From Breviolum minutum Mf 1.05b.01 (taxonomy: Eukaryota; Sar; Dinophyceae; Suessiales; Symbiodiniaceae): a DNA stretch of 64,000 bases. The stretch lies in the NCBI GenBank assembly GCA_000507305.1, contig DF239026.1, positions 362,844 to 426,843 on the forward strand. The letters run 5' to 3'. The first letter of the stretch is position 1. Each line of letters begins with the position of its first letter. The translations under genes and the position numbers were made by a program. Positions 1 through 13,300 of this stretch are shown in pieces. The notes beneath the pieces are model-generated. The model was not told where the DNA came from, did no database searches, and worked only from the letters and a program-made list of their open reading frames with translations.

Positions 1-279
1 GAAAAGGTAGGAGTTGCCATTTGGGCTCCAAATCGAAAGAAGGAAATGCCCTATTTTTGTTGGGCTTTCCCTATCAATGATATCATGGACATCGCTGCCA
101 GACATCAGCACCAACAGCGGTATACAGAAAGGCTGGAAAAATGGCCTTTCATTGAATTGTTCGATGGACAAGTTTTGAAACATCTTTCCAATGTTGATTT
201 ACTATGGCAGAAAGTAGACAAATACCTGAGGAGAACTAAGACAACTCAAGCAACTTCAAAACTAACATTGGTTTTTTAA
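1..279 (+). CDS. AT-rich open frame entering from left edge, unknown
   Basis: A frame open from base 1 to a TAA at 277-279 (92 codons). The translation has ordinary protein composition (IWAPNRKKEMPYFCW, then a charged stretch with DLLWQKVDKYLRR), but its base composition is unlike the GC-rich exons elsewhere and it lies on the opposite strand. It could be the end of a transposon protein or a gene remnant. No family was recognised. Confidence 0.3.
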   Translation, partial: EKVGVAIWAPNRKKEMPYFCWAFPINDIMDIAARHQHQQRYTERLEKWPFIELFDGQVLKHLSNVDLLWQKVDKYLRRTKTTQATSKLTLVF

Positions 280-509
280 TTCATGCTGGCCTTGCTGAAC
301 ACCCTTCCTTGGCCCCAAACACAATGCCGTGATGGATGGGGACAGGGAGTCTCCAAAGGGGATTGGTGCCATATATTGCCATTTATCACCCCTATAAGTC
401 CATAGTACGATGCAAGTATAAAAGTGGTATTGATGGTATTGACAATTGAGGCATTTTATATGATACCTACCCCCTTACTTGCATAACCTCCTTCCTTTTT
501 AGAATCAAC

Positions 510-563
510 CCTTGATTCCAACTTCCCTTGCGGGACATCCCGGTCCCAGACCCCCAAACCCTC
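510..563 (-). CDS. candidate exon near left edge
   Basis: Minus-strand acceptor TTTGCTTTCCAG, 18 codons beginning EGLGVWDRDVPQGK with high third-position GC, and donor GTTGAT. It could be a late exon of the glycoside hydrolase gene. The plus strand also offers a polypyrimidine tract and AG just before this stretch with an open frame, so the strand is not certain. Confidence 0.3.
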
Positions 564-1860
564 CTGGAAAGCAAAGATTATGCCTGCAAGAAGGCAGGAT
601 ATCTATGTGGAAGGAACGTACTGAAAATATGTCTGACTGATCTTGGTGACTCTATTTTGTTTCCAACTAGAAGGCATTTCGATCAATGTAACCCTGATTG
701 TGTTAGTACTCATTGATTCCTTGATATACTGGATGAGAATAGAGGGTCATCACCACTCCCCAAGGGAAGTTTAGTAAAGGTCTTGATATGAAAACACGAC
801 TCACATTACCTATTTTCAAGTTGGGGTAGTCACATCATGACCAGTTATGATCATGTTCAGCCTTGCAATGCTTCCATTGTATTGATCTGCCTGGATGAAA
901 ACTCAACTTTTTCAATATCCACCACGATTAGCAAGTCTCCGGTGTGAAGGCTCTGAAAAATAAAAAGGACATTATGTGGGGATGTTTCAACAGGACAAAA
1001 AATTCTAATTGGTTATATTATCAAAATCCATCATGTCACCATGTGGAACACTTCCAGACCTATTTCACTCCGCAAAAATCCATCCAAACTCCCGCCTTTC
1101 TCCAACCCCAAATGAGGAAAAATGATGGATTTCTACCTTCAAGATCAATGTGCCTATCATCATTTCCATTCTTAAGCTAACCAGTCCAAGCAGTCAAACC
1201 AAGCATGTCCCAATCTAAGAAGGAGGGAATTAGACGTTTCTATCTTTTCTTGTGCTGATGGGTGGGAGGAAATGAACATTCGAGTTATTAATTCCGTGAA
1301 ATTTTAACATAGGTACCCGAAATAGCTATATTTAAGAGAAGGTTCATTTTCCATCCACCATTTCTGGTATTGATTCGGTACATCTTGTAACGGTGTACGT
1401 AGAAATGCAATTTCCCTTTGGTGTATTTTTACCTGGACAGCGACAAACCGAAAGTAAAGATAAATTTGAAAAATCCTCTCGAAGAAAATGACCCCAGATG
1501 CTCAATGTATGGCATATTTACCTACATTTGGGTAGCTTTGGGGGCGTAAATATACCATTTGGTGAAAGTGTAGGTTAAAAAATAACCCAATTTGGTGAAA
1601 CGAAATTAACCCCGCGAAAATTCCCGTGTCAAATTGAAAAGGGACCATTTTAAAAACAAAGGCAAACGTCTTCCACGCATCATTTTTGAGGACCATATGT
1701 GAGTTGCTATCGGGGGAGTAGATACAACTGATCTACATATATACAACCAATGTATCCTTAAAACTTAAACATCTTAAAACCAGCTGATTTTTATTAGCTT
1801 CAATCCCAGGTCCCAGGTCCGTAACGTTTGATTTTTCTACTTCCGGATTGAAGTCCCTTG
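564..1860. other. no supported gene
   Basis: AT-rich DNA with no exon or well-formed element. One weak family H-like motif lies near 1505-1560. Confidence 0.5.
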
Positions 1861-1913
1861 GAGGCCGTGACGTGGAACCACCCGGTCGACGATTTCAAGG
1901 AGGAGAACCGAGT
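1861..1913 (+). CDS. candidate exon, plus strand
   Basis: A GC-rich island in AT-rich DNA. On the plus strand there is an AG acceptor after CCCTTGG, about 23 codons (AVTWNHPVDDFKEEN...) with high third-position GC, and a GTAGGA donor. Every AG on the minus strand leads quickly to a stop. Limits are approximate and no family was recognised. Confidence 0.25.
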
Positions 1914-2246
1914 TACGTCAACCGGAAAGTGGGTAGGATTTTTTCACGCCTAATAAATGGCCTCTTATAACATGGGTAAACTGAGGTTATAAACCCTTAA
2001 AACATTTTAAAACAGTTTGAACAAATCTTTGATAATTTGATAACCACCACCTATTCCCATTTAAGCCTCTTAGAAACCAAGATATTATTCCTCATCTACC
2101 CCAACACATGTTCGACCAACAAAAACATCTATCAAATTCACCACCTCCAGCGACGACGTCTCGCCAATTTCGAAGCTCTTGGGTTAAGGATACCAAGGCA
2201 TTTGTCCTCAACAAGCTTAGTGGTAAAGGTGTCTTTTTGCGCAAAA

Positions 2247-2290
2247 TACTGTTGATGGTTCAGAAATCCGGCGATCACCAGTTGATATGG
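2247..2290. mobile_element. foldback family C fragment
   Basis: One end only (TACTGTTGATGGTTCAG). Full family C copies are 90-125 bp and run from TACTGTTGATGG to CCATCAACAGTA, often with CAGAAATCCGG or AGAAATCCTGCACC next to the ends. Confidence 0.6.
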
Positions 2291-3195
2291 CAGATCTCCC
2301 AATATTCACAGGGTTGTACACATATATATATATATCTCAATCGTATGACACATCGCAGCCATGAAGGTATAACTTACACCAGGGTAAACGTAGATGGCAC
2401 AGGTTACCATGTATTGGTTCATACATTTCATACAAGCCCCGTATTAACCTACCCTTTGGGGACAGTGCCATGTACTTTGACCATGCGGTAAAAGGAAAAC
2501 TGAATCTGATATCATGAGTGATTGATATGTTTTCCCCCAAGTTAGTTCAAACAATGTTGTTTCAAGACATGACGTTTGCAAAAGGCGGGAAGCTGGAAGT
2601 CTTTGATATATCTCCATTTCGATAGAACAAAATCGATTATATAAATCATTCAATGATTCAACCTGTTGATCCAATCAATAACAGTTTGGAAGATACTGTT
2701 GATGGATCAGAACTCCTTCGAACCATTTGTTTGAGTTTGATCGCCAAATCTCAATACCAAAAAGATGAAGGGGGGGATGTTATGAAGAGCTTATTGACGT
2801 CATTGTCTCGAGATACAGTGTTGATGCTCAGATTCCATCAACACTCCTACAAGGTCAGCAAAGGTCAATATATATAGACAGTGTGATCATGTGTTGGTGA
2901 AGTGTAATTTATAGTTACTGAACCCTTATACAACCATTCTGCGTTTAATCTCTACAGGAACACAATTCTGACAAACTCACTATGTTTGCATTGGATCATG
3001 ATGGGAAGAATATCATCTTAAGGCACAAAGGAGCCCTCGGAGTCCAAGTGGGTCCCCAAATTTAGGTGACGCGTCTCAGCCAGGAAATCACTGTGAATTT
3101 GGGACCCCAAATTTTCACGCGCACTCCACATAAACGGTCCACGTTTTTTTGATAATATGTTTTATATACATTTATATACTACTTGTACTGCCTTT

Positions 3196-3283
3196 AGACA
3201 TCCAAATACCTTCTGAGAAGGTGTTTTGGGCATGTCTGGGGGGCCCAAGTACCCTCTCAGGATGTGTTTGGATACCTAGGTAC
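3196..3283. mobile_element. foldback family O, copy 1
   Basis: CATCCAAATACCTTCTGAGA ... TCTCAGGATGTGTTTGGATA. Confidence 0.68.
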
Positions 3284-3386
3284 TTCTTGCCTGTGTAAAT
3301 TTTTGCCTGGCCGCTTTGCAGGGGTTAGTTGTCCACACAACCAGGCCAAACCAGGCCAAAAAAAACTTTCAGCCAGACACCCAGGC

Positions 3387-6300
3387 CAAGGTTCTGCTCA
3401 TCATTCTGCCATTCTCGTTGATTGGTGTTATCATAAGCATCTGCTCCATATTCCGTGATCATCATCGGCAAGGTGCTCCTGAGAGTCGATATTTTCATCC
3501 GATTTCGGCCGCTTTGGAAAAAGGTCGCCGTTTCCAACAAAAGCACCCGGGTTTTTTGTGTCACTCGTTTTCCACGCACCAAATGCCCGGACGGGTTAGG
3601 TGGCTGTTGTGTCAAGGCTCGGATAGGTACTGAAGAGTGACGAACCAAAGGATGTCCCTGGCGAGGGTGAAGTCAGGAATTTTGTGTGATTTGCCGATTC
3701 AACGCAACACTTTTGGACTTTTATCATGGGAATTTAAGGGTAACCCCAGCAACTTCCATGCCACCCTCCACCTCAAGGAAAATAAGGCCTCTTTCAGGGC
3801 TTATGGAGGGACAGTGACAATGATGAGATCTTAATTTTGCACTGTGTTCTGTTTTGAACTGTTTTTTTGCAGATCTATAATCAACTTATGAGCTTTTCCA
3901 CTTCAAACAATTCCCGTCGGTTGTATATAGCCTCACGATATTCTAAAACGTGGGTAGTACGGCTCACACAAACCGCTTTATTATAGACTTCCTTCCCATC
4001 TGGAGTTCCATATACAAATCAAGGGCCCCTAACAAATTGCTACCAGAAATGATAATGCTCCATGTATGGAATAAGTACCTACATTTTCCATCCAGCATCT
4101 GGGAACTCATTTAGGATCCATAGGTTTGAGGGGCACCTCATTTTGGAGACATACATAGCGATAATATCTTCAACTTGGGATGGTTTTCTTTGGAGGTTTG
4201 AGCCCTAAAACCTTCCTTTTTGTTTGACGATTTACCCCCCCTGCTTCGAATTTTATCTTTATTTCCTGTGGTTGTGTTTTGATAAAATCTTCACAGGAAG
4301 GTATTGTCAACTGTCATGTGATGAGATGTCTGAAGGGTATGTTTCATTCATATTCATGTTCTGCATCTTTATGTAAATATTTATGTAAATAGGAAATAAA
4401 TGCCGATGCGCCTCTGTAGAGATTCAAACACCAAATGTCCACGGCAGTAGGATAAGTGGCTTCTAAAGCAAAGTACTCGGAGAGGTAATTGTCCTGACTA
4501 CAGAAGTTGGAACAATGTAGGCTTCAGGGATGCTGAATGGTAGGGTCAAGACAACCAAAGGACCTGAAAGAAATGATTGGTTGTTAAGGGATAGAAACAT
4601 ACAATGACAACATTATCAATTGCATTACGCGTGAGTTGTGTGCGTTCAGAATCTAGGATATGGAGCTGGATTTTCAGCAGTAAGAAAGCCATGATCCACT
4701 TCGGGGATGGGCCCACATAGGATACGTGGTTTGGTAAGGAGGTTACTTCCGCCATTTATCACTAAATCAACCTTACTTAGGGGACTGACACTTACTAACT
4801 GGGATGATCCTCCAAATACTACTCCATGTATCCCAGGATATGCGATACACTTTTTGAGACCTGCCACATGAAGCTTCTGCTTCACTTCACCAAACCATTG
4901 ATTTTTTGTTTCCTGAAGGTTGAAGTGGTTTGTGTTTGTAGCCTTAACAGCCATTTGAACTGTAGTCAAATGGATGAAATAAGAAATGTTCAACAAAACA
5001 CCACCTATGCCTAGAACTTGTTTGAAGTAAATAGCCATCGTGGCTTCAAGACATGGAAACGCCAACACTGCCTACATGCTCCAAAGAAATTACAATAAAG
5101 TGTGGAACGGCTGAAAACACACTCAAAAACCACTTTAAACAGAATAAACTGATCTTGGGAAAAACGGAGTTGATAGAATTTGGCACCCTAGTTATCTGAA
5201 AACCCCACAGAAGATCAGGTATCTCTAACCCCATTCTGGAAGTTCTTCAAACACACACACAAAAAAAAAAGAACATGTATGGAAGATCCGCAAACAGAAA
5301 ACTTCTAGTGACCTAGTTGGTGGTTTCAACCCATTTGAACAATATGCTCGTCAAATTTCCACAGGGATCGGGGTGAACATAAAGATATATTTGAAACCAC
5401 CAACCAGTTGTTTAATAGGAAACCTTATAATGGCTTATGAAATAATTCCTATATGACTGGGTAGTTGTTCATCCCCTATTTCCCATAAACAACAATTTGG
5501 ATATTCCATTGCCCACAGTCACCAGGAAGTCTCCCATCTTCCCCTTAAACAAAAATCCCATCCCAGGTGCCATCAGTGGTGAACAAACAGGATGCCACAC
5601 TGAAGCAGTAGACTCTGCCTATCAAACCGGGAGTGAAATTGGAAGCACAAATCCTACCGCAAGTACAACTTGAAATTGAAGTACATACCCTCCCTTAAAC
5701 TAACAGTTCGGCACCTGAACATGGATTATTGGAATACTTTCTCGTTTCCTTTTGGGGGCAAAAGTTGGGCCTATTTTCAGGTGCGCTCTGCTGTTAGTTT
5801 CAGGGTTCGGTTACATCCGGGAAATTTCAGGTTCTCACCCCCTGAAGGATCCATAGGTTGGACTCCATCAATTTCAGACATCTGGAGTTGCAACTAAGTA
5901 GGGAAACAAAGGCCTTTGAAAACCCGTAGCCGTAACATCTTGTAACTCCCTAGATATCCATATACCTACCCATAAGTGGATAAACCATGACTCAGTGCAC
6001 AACAATCATTTAATTCTGGTGTGGGCTCGACCCTTCAAAATTATCCTGCTGTGAATCTCCCCCGCTGTGAAACGCTGTCAAACCCGTCTGTTTTAATCAC
6101 CATTTGTTTTCAAGAAATTGGGTGAGGGCGGAGTTCATCAGTTTCCAAAATGATTGCAAACGTTTTTTCATTAGCAGATTCCGGTCAAAAAAGATAGATA
6201 CTACACGTGCTTCGTAGAAATATTCAGCTCAAATAAACCCTCCAAATGAATGTTGTTTTAAATCAATTTCCCAAAAAAGACATGCATAGTGCCATCGTCA

Positions 6301-7286
6301 ACATCATCAATCATTATCATGTCATGATACACCCTGGAAGATTGACACGGAACCTACAAATCACCCATTTAGAAAGGACAATGATCTTCCTAACCTCCAT
6401 GATTATGTTCCATGTTAATCTTCAGGGGTGTAAATGCTTGCTTCGTCATTGTGAAAATTATGTCTTCACATTGACCTGGAAAACTCTGCCATGATTTCAT
6501 GTATTTCAACCACAATCGCATCCACAAGTTGAAAACCTCCAAGTTGCAAATGGATAATATGTTGACAATTCCCAACACAAAATATTTAAAAAGAAAACAT
6601 AAGAAAACTAGTTACTAGTTGGTGGTTTCAACTTCAACCCACCTCAAACAAAAATAGTCAAATTGGATCATTTCCCCAGGGATCGGGGTGAAAATAAAAA
6701 TATGTTTGAAACCACCACCGAGAAAATTGTCTTGTTTCCAAGTAAGCAAACTAAGCAAAGCAAAGCCTGTGGTGTGGAGAAAACTTGGGATATGTATCAG
6801 TATTTGTGAAACCCAAATCACACCCTATACACTACAAGTTATTCTGGATTAACAAAGTCGGCTAAGAACATATCTTTTGTAACATCCTATGTTGTATGAT
6901 ATATAATGTACTTATACCCCCCCAAAACATGAAACAAAAACATACCATAAAATATATACCTGGCTACTTTTTCATACCGCCTCCCTGCTTGAAGTCTTAT
7001 ATTGGACGCCCGATTTCCAAGACCGGATACCCATCATAGAACAAAGCCCTCTTCATGCAAGAAATCCTACACCAGTTAGAGTTTGGTAGTTGCACAGGAT
7101 ACCAAACTCTGTTGAAACACCCTTGTTTCTATCCCTAAGATTTAATAGCTACCAAAAAACCACCTATCATAGCCCCCTGATTCAAACTCAACCATCCCCA
7201 AAAAACAAATTTCATCAAACTTCTATATCTTTCCAACCCTCACCCCTTTTTTTAGGTGCTGCAAACAAACCCCTTTTTTGGGAGGG

Positions 7287-7326
<40 letters not shown>

Positions 7327-10300
7327 CGTCCATGGATTTCAGCGTCTACAAACCGTCAACGACGACCCCGTCAACGGCTTCAGACCCGCCAGCCTGATGG
7401 ATCGCCTCCGTCACCTCGTTGACATAGGACAGATGTTCGGAACGCTTTTGCTCGGTATCCGCCTACAGGTCCGTCGGATTACCGTCGGTTACAGGAGGTG
7501 AGATGACTCGACGTTTTTTTTTTCGGGACTGTTTTTTTGTTTATAAGAGTGGGGCAAACAAGAAACCAAACAAACAATTTGGTAGTTGTGATTTGATTAT
7601 GTTTAAAACAAGGTGAACAAACAAAAACGGATGTTTTTATTTAAAGAAAGGAATGCTTGGAAAACCCTACAAACAACCAGTGTCTCTTCAAATAGAAGTT
7701 GGGAACTTTGACTAGGGTTCATTGCTATGCTTACAAAGTCGACGCCATCGTGGCGCTGGCCGGGAGAGTTCTTGGGGTGCGAACCATTGTTCGGGAAGTT
7801 CTATATAAGAACCAGGTGGAATTGTTTGTAGGTAGAAATCTCAATCTACCAACCAAATGTTGTCTTTATTTATTACCCATTGGTTCGGTTCTTTGGTAGA
7901 ACTTCCATTGCAAAAAGGACCCCAAATAACCCATGAAAAAATGAGGAACATCACACCCCAACATATGGGTTATAACTTAGTTATAACCCCTAAAACATGA
8001 AGGTCGAAACGTGGGTTCCCATGGTTGGCAGCTTCCCATCCTCTACGCTATTTCCTATGCAAGTGAAATTGAATCCAAGTCATCTCTGCGCTGTTTTTTT
8101 TTGGCGCTTCTGGGCTTGAAATGCTTGAAACTTAACTACCATGGGAACCCGCGTTTCCTTCATTTTTAGGGGTTATAACCCATATTTGGGGGGCCTAAAA
8201 CCTTCATTTTTCCATGGGTTTTGGGGTCCAAGGGTACTGAAGGTTTTGTTGATGGCAAACAACCTTTGGTTACACTCCCGAAGTTTAACAAATCGCCCCC
8301 TGCAAAAATGATGCTTGGAAGACGATCCTTTCCTTTTGGGTTTTGGTAACTTTTCAGGGGAAAACTCGCTGTTAAACTTCGGGGGCGTAACTCCGGCAGA
8401 TCTCCGAACTCCTTAGCAAATCGGTCACGCGACGGATACCCTTTTTTCATCATCTTTCCAAGGCTACCGGGATCTGCCAAGGGACATAATAGTTCTTCTC
8501 ATTGCCAAAGCCCCAAAGCAATATCGCAGGATGATGTTTATACTTTTCTACCACCGCCAAAGCCTAAGAATGACCGGCAATGTTCATGGGTTAACGGTTA
8601 GCTACAAGGCAGAACATGACACAGCTTGAGGTGGTAAGATATGGTAACGTGTTTTTCTTTCTTGAGGGGACAAGCCCAAAAAAATACTGAATTTATTTGA
8701 ATAAGTAATTGAATAGATAAATAAATGAATACAATGTTTAACTACACACACAAATATTGGAAGCTTAACTTCTACCCATGTGAATGCCCAAGATTCACGA
8801 GTCGGGGCTCTTTTTTTAGCTCAGCTACGTATGGAAAGACATCATTCAAAACTTCCAGGTGAGTCTCCCGATTCACTGGTTGGTCTTCAAAATCCCGGCG
8901 GGGTGCGACGAGATTTGGAGATTTCATCTGAGAAAAGAAGACTTATTGATATTCATGCTGTATACCTATATATCTTTTATATACCAACTATGTTAGGTAA
9001 ATACTCTTAGCACATGCGCATGGGGACTTGCAATCTCAACAAAAAATGCAAGTGATTCTTGTTGAGAAATGAGCCAAAACGGCCCACCCAGTTTTCTATC
9101 ATCAACTGCCCACCGTATTTGCACGTTAAAACACAAGGCATCATGAACAAAGGAATTAATGCAAAACATAAGAACCATCAATTGCATGCTTCAAACCTAT
9201 ACTGCAACTTAAGTTGTACCCTCCAGTCAAGTAACAAACCAATGAACATCTACCAAGTTTCTTTCCAAAAGGAAATCCATCCTACAAATTGTGAATGTTC
9301 CAATGCTATGTTTCACTAGTCACCGGAGGGTCATAGCCAGGGTCATATAGCCTCCCCTGAAGCCCTCCGTCATCCGATGCAAGCGGCGCGATTCTTCCAC
9401 TCGTCTCGACTTGTAGAATCACTGTAGTCCATCCCCTGTCAAGACACCCGGCAGCACAAAAAGCATCACCAGGTGATGTAGGGGTTGTGGAGAAAAAAAT
9501 CCCTGTTAAGGAAGAACAAAGAAAAACAGTCACAAACAAGATTCGTTTTTGAAGCGTATTAAGGAAGAACATAACCTCAAAACTACAACTCAGTTCCATC
9601 CAACTTTAGCTAATTTGATGGCGCCATCCTTTTTCTGTCGAAGTATAAATGCTATAGGCAGGTACCCCAGTGTGCCCAATACAAATTGAATCATTTTGTT
9701 TGGCGTCTCCCAAAAAGGTTCAAACAAGAAATCTGCCCAAAACAGAGGCCACCTCAGGATAATCCAGCGTTACAGCCACCAACAAACCTTAGCAAACGGT
9801 GCAATAGTCCCAGGTGTCAAAGAAAGGAAAGGGCTTTTTGTCGGCATCAGGATGATGAAGAAAAGAAGACTACTTCCCACGCATCATGTAGAACAAAACA
9901 CACATGAAGGCCATCACAAAGATTTGATGAAGATAATGAATGATACCGTTGATGGAAGAAATCCTGCACCATTTGATATGTATTTTATCCCATTATCTAC
10001 AGGGCTTCAACCATCCCAGGTGGTGCAGGATTTCTTCCATCAACAGTATAAATTGTATAAATGGATGATATCTAAGATGATGGGTCCTCCACATCCCAAG
10101 TAGGAATCTGAACAAGTAGGCTCATGGAAAAACTCCAGTTCTAGATGGCTAAGATCATGGTGGCTGTAACTTCCCAACATTCACGAGAGATTCAAGTTGT
10201 AGATTGCTAACCATCACTACTTTGTAGGTTTTTAAGTCGGGGCCATTTCATCATCCAAGATATTCTATAGGATATTCTAGGATATCTAAAGGACAAAAAA

Positions 10301-13300
10301 CAATAAAGAAACAAGTAACAACAACTGGTTGGTGGTTGAACCAACCCATTTCAAAAAATATGCGTAAGTGAAATTGGATCATTTCCCCAAAAAACGGGGT
10401 GAAACTTCCCAAACATATTTTAAGTTGCCACCAGTCCAGACAAAGGAACCACGCTCATGGCAGGCATCCAGAAATGGGAGGTGATTCTCTGTGGAATCAA
10501 AGGTATATACCTCGGTACGATGCGTAAAGCACCAACTTTAAAGTGGATGGGCAAGGCAAAGCAACCAAAATCATCACTCAACAGGTGAAGCCCCTTATAA
10601 ATTGAGGTTCTAAAGATACATATAGATTCCTCAAACGACGAGTGTCTTATTTTTTTTTGTTGTTTTTGAATTTGGGCCTTGGTTTTTTGGAGAATTGTTC
10701 AGCACAAAAATTTAGAGGACAAAGAAGTTCCAGTGTTGGGCGTGGCCTTTTCCCAGTAACAGCGTGCAAAGTTCCAGGTTGTTTTTTCTTTGGCAGGGAT
10801 TTTCCCAAAAGCAACAAAGATTTCATACAGAAAATCCTGGTGTTGCCCCTGAATCGTGGGAGGAGGCCAGAACGAATACATTTATTTATTAGCATTAAAA
10901 TCAATACCACTTCAGAATTGTAAAATACTTCTTGTGGGATTCAATGCCACAACCTGTAAATAAAATTGGGATCCTGTAAATATAATTGAAATCAATGCCA
11001 CAACCTGTAAAATTCATATTGTGGGATCCATTTTGGGCGGTCCCACAAATTTCCCCTGATTCAATGCTTCAAGCAAATTTCGTGTTTCCAAACGCTCCGG
11101 TTGTATTTTGCCGAAAGGTTGACAGGTGGTTTCGACCGAAAAAATTGACCTTTGGAAGAAACCCTTGAAATTTAAGAATATTACGTTGAACTGTTGATAC
11201 CAGAGGTTAATCCAAAACGAAAAGGGAATACCTCCACGAAACATTTCAAGTTAACAGATTTTGAGGCGACCTCTGGCTTTTTGTTGGGAAACAAACACCA
11301 CCCACCCACTCTTATTCTTGAAGAGCCCCGATAGGAAAAGGTGCCAACTGAAACTACTTGTCATTGACTGACCCAAGCTCTGCTCAAATTACTTTTGACT
11401 CTTTTTCACCAACACATTCAAAAAGAGGTCATTTTTTCTATTCTCTGGTATCTTTATTTTTGGATCAAACAAAACAAACCACCACAACCCAACAAAATCA
11501 CATCCCATACCTACGCACCTTCCATGGATTTTTTTCAAAAAAAAAGTTCTCCAAGTGACTCGAAGAAGATTCAGGTCCATGTCTTGGATCAAATCTAAAT
11601 CCCTGAGCCAAATGGATTTTGTGCTCTCGCCGAGCCAATCACCATAGGATTCGCCCACAGGAATTGGTGTGTAACACACCTCGTTCAGTGCAGCTTCCAA
11701 TGACGGGTTGTTGTTGGCTGGCAGCCGGCTGTATGTATGATATGCGTGGCTTTGCACCGGAAATGACGGTCACCCAATTTTTTATATCCAAATACGAAGC
11801 TTCAGACAAACTAAGAGAGGCAATGGGGACTGTTTTACAATATACATGACTTTATTTTTCTTTACGATTTTGGTAGGGTGCTCCTTTTGAGGGGGCTCTA
11901 GTTCGTCTAGTTACTAGTTGTGAAGACACTAAGAAAAAAAACACACAACTAAAATATCTGTTTGGACTAATATCCACAAAAAAAGGAGTGAAAGTGATCG
12001 TGAATCAATACGACTTTGACATCTTCGACTATATACATGGGACAAACACTGACAATCACTGCAAATAGGAAACGATCCAACATGCTTTCACCCCCTAACA
12101 GCTCACAGAAGCACCCACCAAACACCATTGTACTGGAATTTGTGATCTCCAGGATGGAGATCCTGTATTTGTTTTTGCTGATCTTTTTGCAGTAAATATA
12201 GGGTTCAACCAACCCATTGTTATACGACTAAAGGGATCAACTCTCATAACATCTATTCAAGGGATCATTAGAGCACAACATGGGAATCTGGATTAATTGC
12301 TGTATGTTGGATGGAGAAAAAAAGTTGGGACTCTTGTTTTCAAATCTGTCCAACCTATAGTTTTTGGAAGGAATTGCGTTTTCAGCACGCCTTGGAAAAT
12401 TCCAGCTTGGACCCTCAAAATGATGGGATTTCGAGAACAAAAAGAGTGTCCTTTCAAACATGGCTATGTTAATATTATGTTAATTTCGATGTTGGGTGTA
12501 TGTTATGTTGGGTGTATCCGTGGGTCCCACTATGCCGGTGAATGACAAGGATTGACAAGGGAAAAACACGCTGATGACCCTGAAGGACGGAACAAGTATA
12601 TGAACAAATCAGTGGCACGGCACGAAAACGTGCCTAAACCTATCTAAACCTAAGATATCCCATTTCTCTTTTCCTGTACGAAGAATTAGTTGTTTATGAG
12701 AAATGTCCCATGGAACCGGGCCAATTCCTCAGAAGTTTCCTTGGATAGAATTCCACTTTTTTGTGCGCAAATCAATTGGATCATAGCTCCACTTTTCCCC
12801 GAATTGGTTGGGCATCTTACGGAGGATTCCCTCGCTAGACTACCTTTGGGTTACATGACATCCACGTCATTCCCCCCAAATGTGCAAGGCACCCCTCGGG
12901 CGAAGAAACGTTGGCCATCGACCAAAATCTGCCTGAATGAATCGATCGTTCCAAAACTTTTCATGGGAGTGGCTATATGTGGCTATCTACTTTTCAGGTG
13001 GTATATCAAACCAGGACTTACTGAGACTGTTGATGGAAGAAATCCTGCACCACCCAACATGCATGAAACCATATGAAACCTTGTAAATAATGGGATATTT
13101 ACCATATCAACTGGTGCAGGATTTCTTCCATCAACAGGATGTCCCAGAAATATTTGTTGGATTTAAACCGACTCATAAACCCCCTGCTAGAAGCCATTTC
13201 AAAGTAGCACAGTAAGCCCAATTCGAGGCATGCGCCAAACTTGTCGGGACATGTGCCAGGGTCGATCAACTCCCTATATTGGGGAGGGTAATCCGATCTT

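Larger units (their letters stand above)
3479..7353 (-). other. intron of the hydrolase gene
   Basis: Holds A1, B1, G1, F1 and A2. One further exon is expected, because the phases of 7354 and 3478 do not match, but it was not recognised. Confidence 0.5.

Noticed and set aside
9686-10103. Two overlapping plus-strand frames up to 135 codons
   Set aside because: The second runs into foldback element C2 and its codon use is not exon-like.
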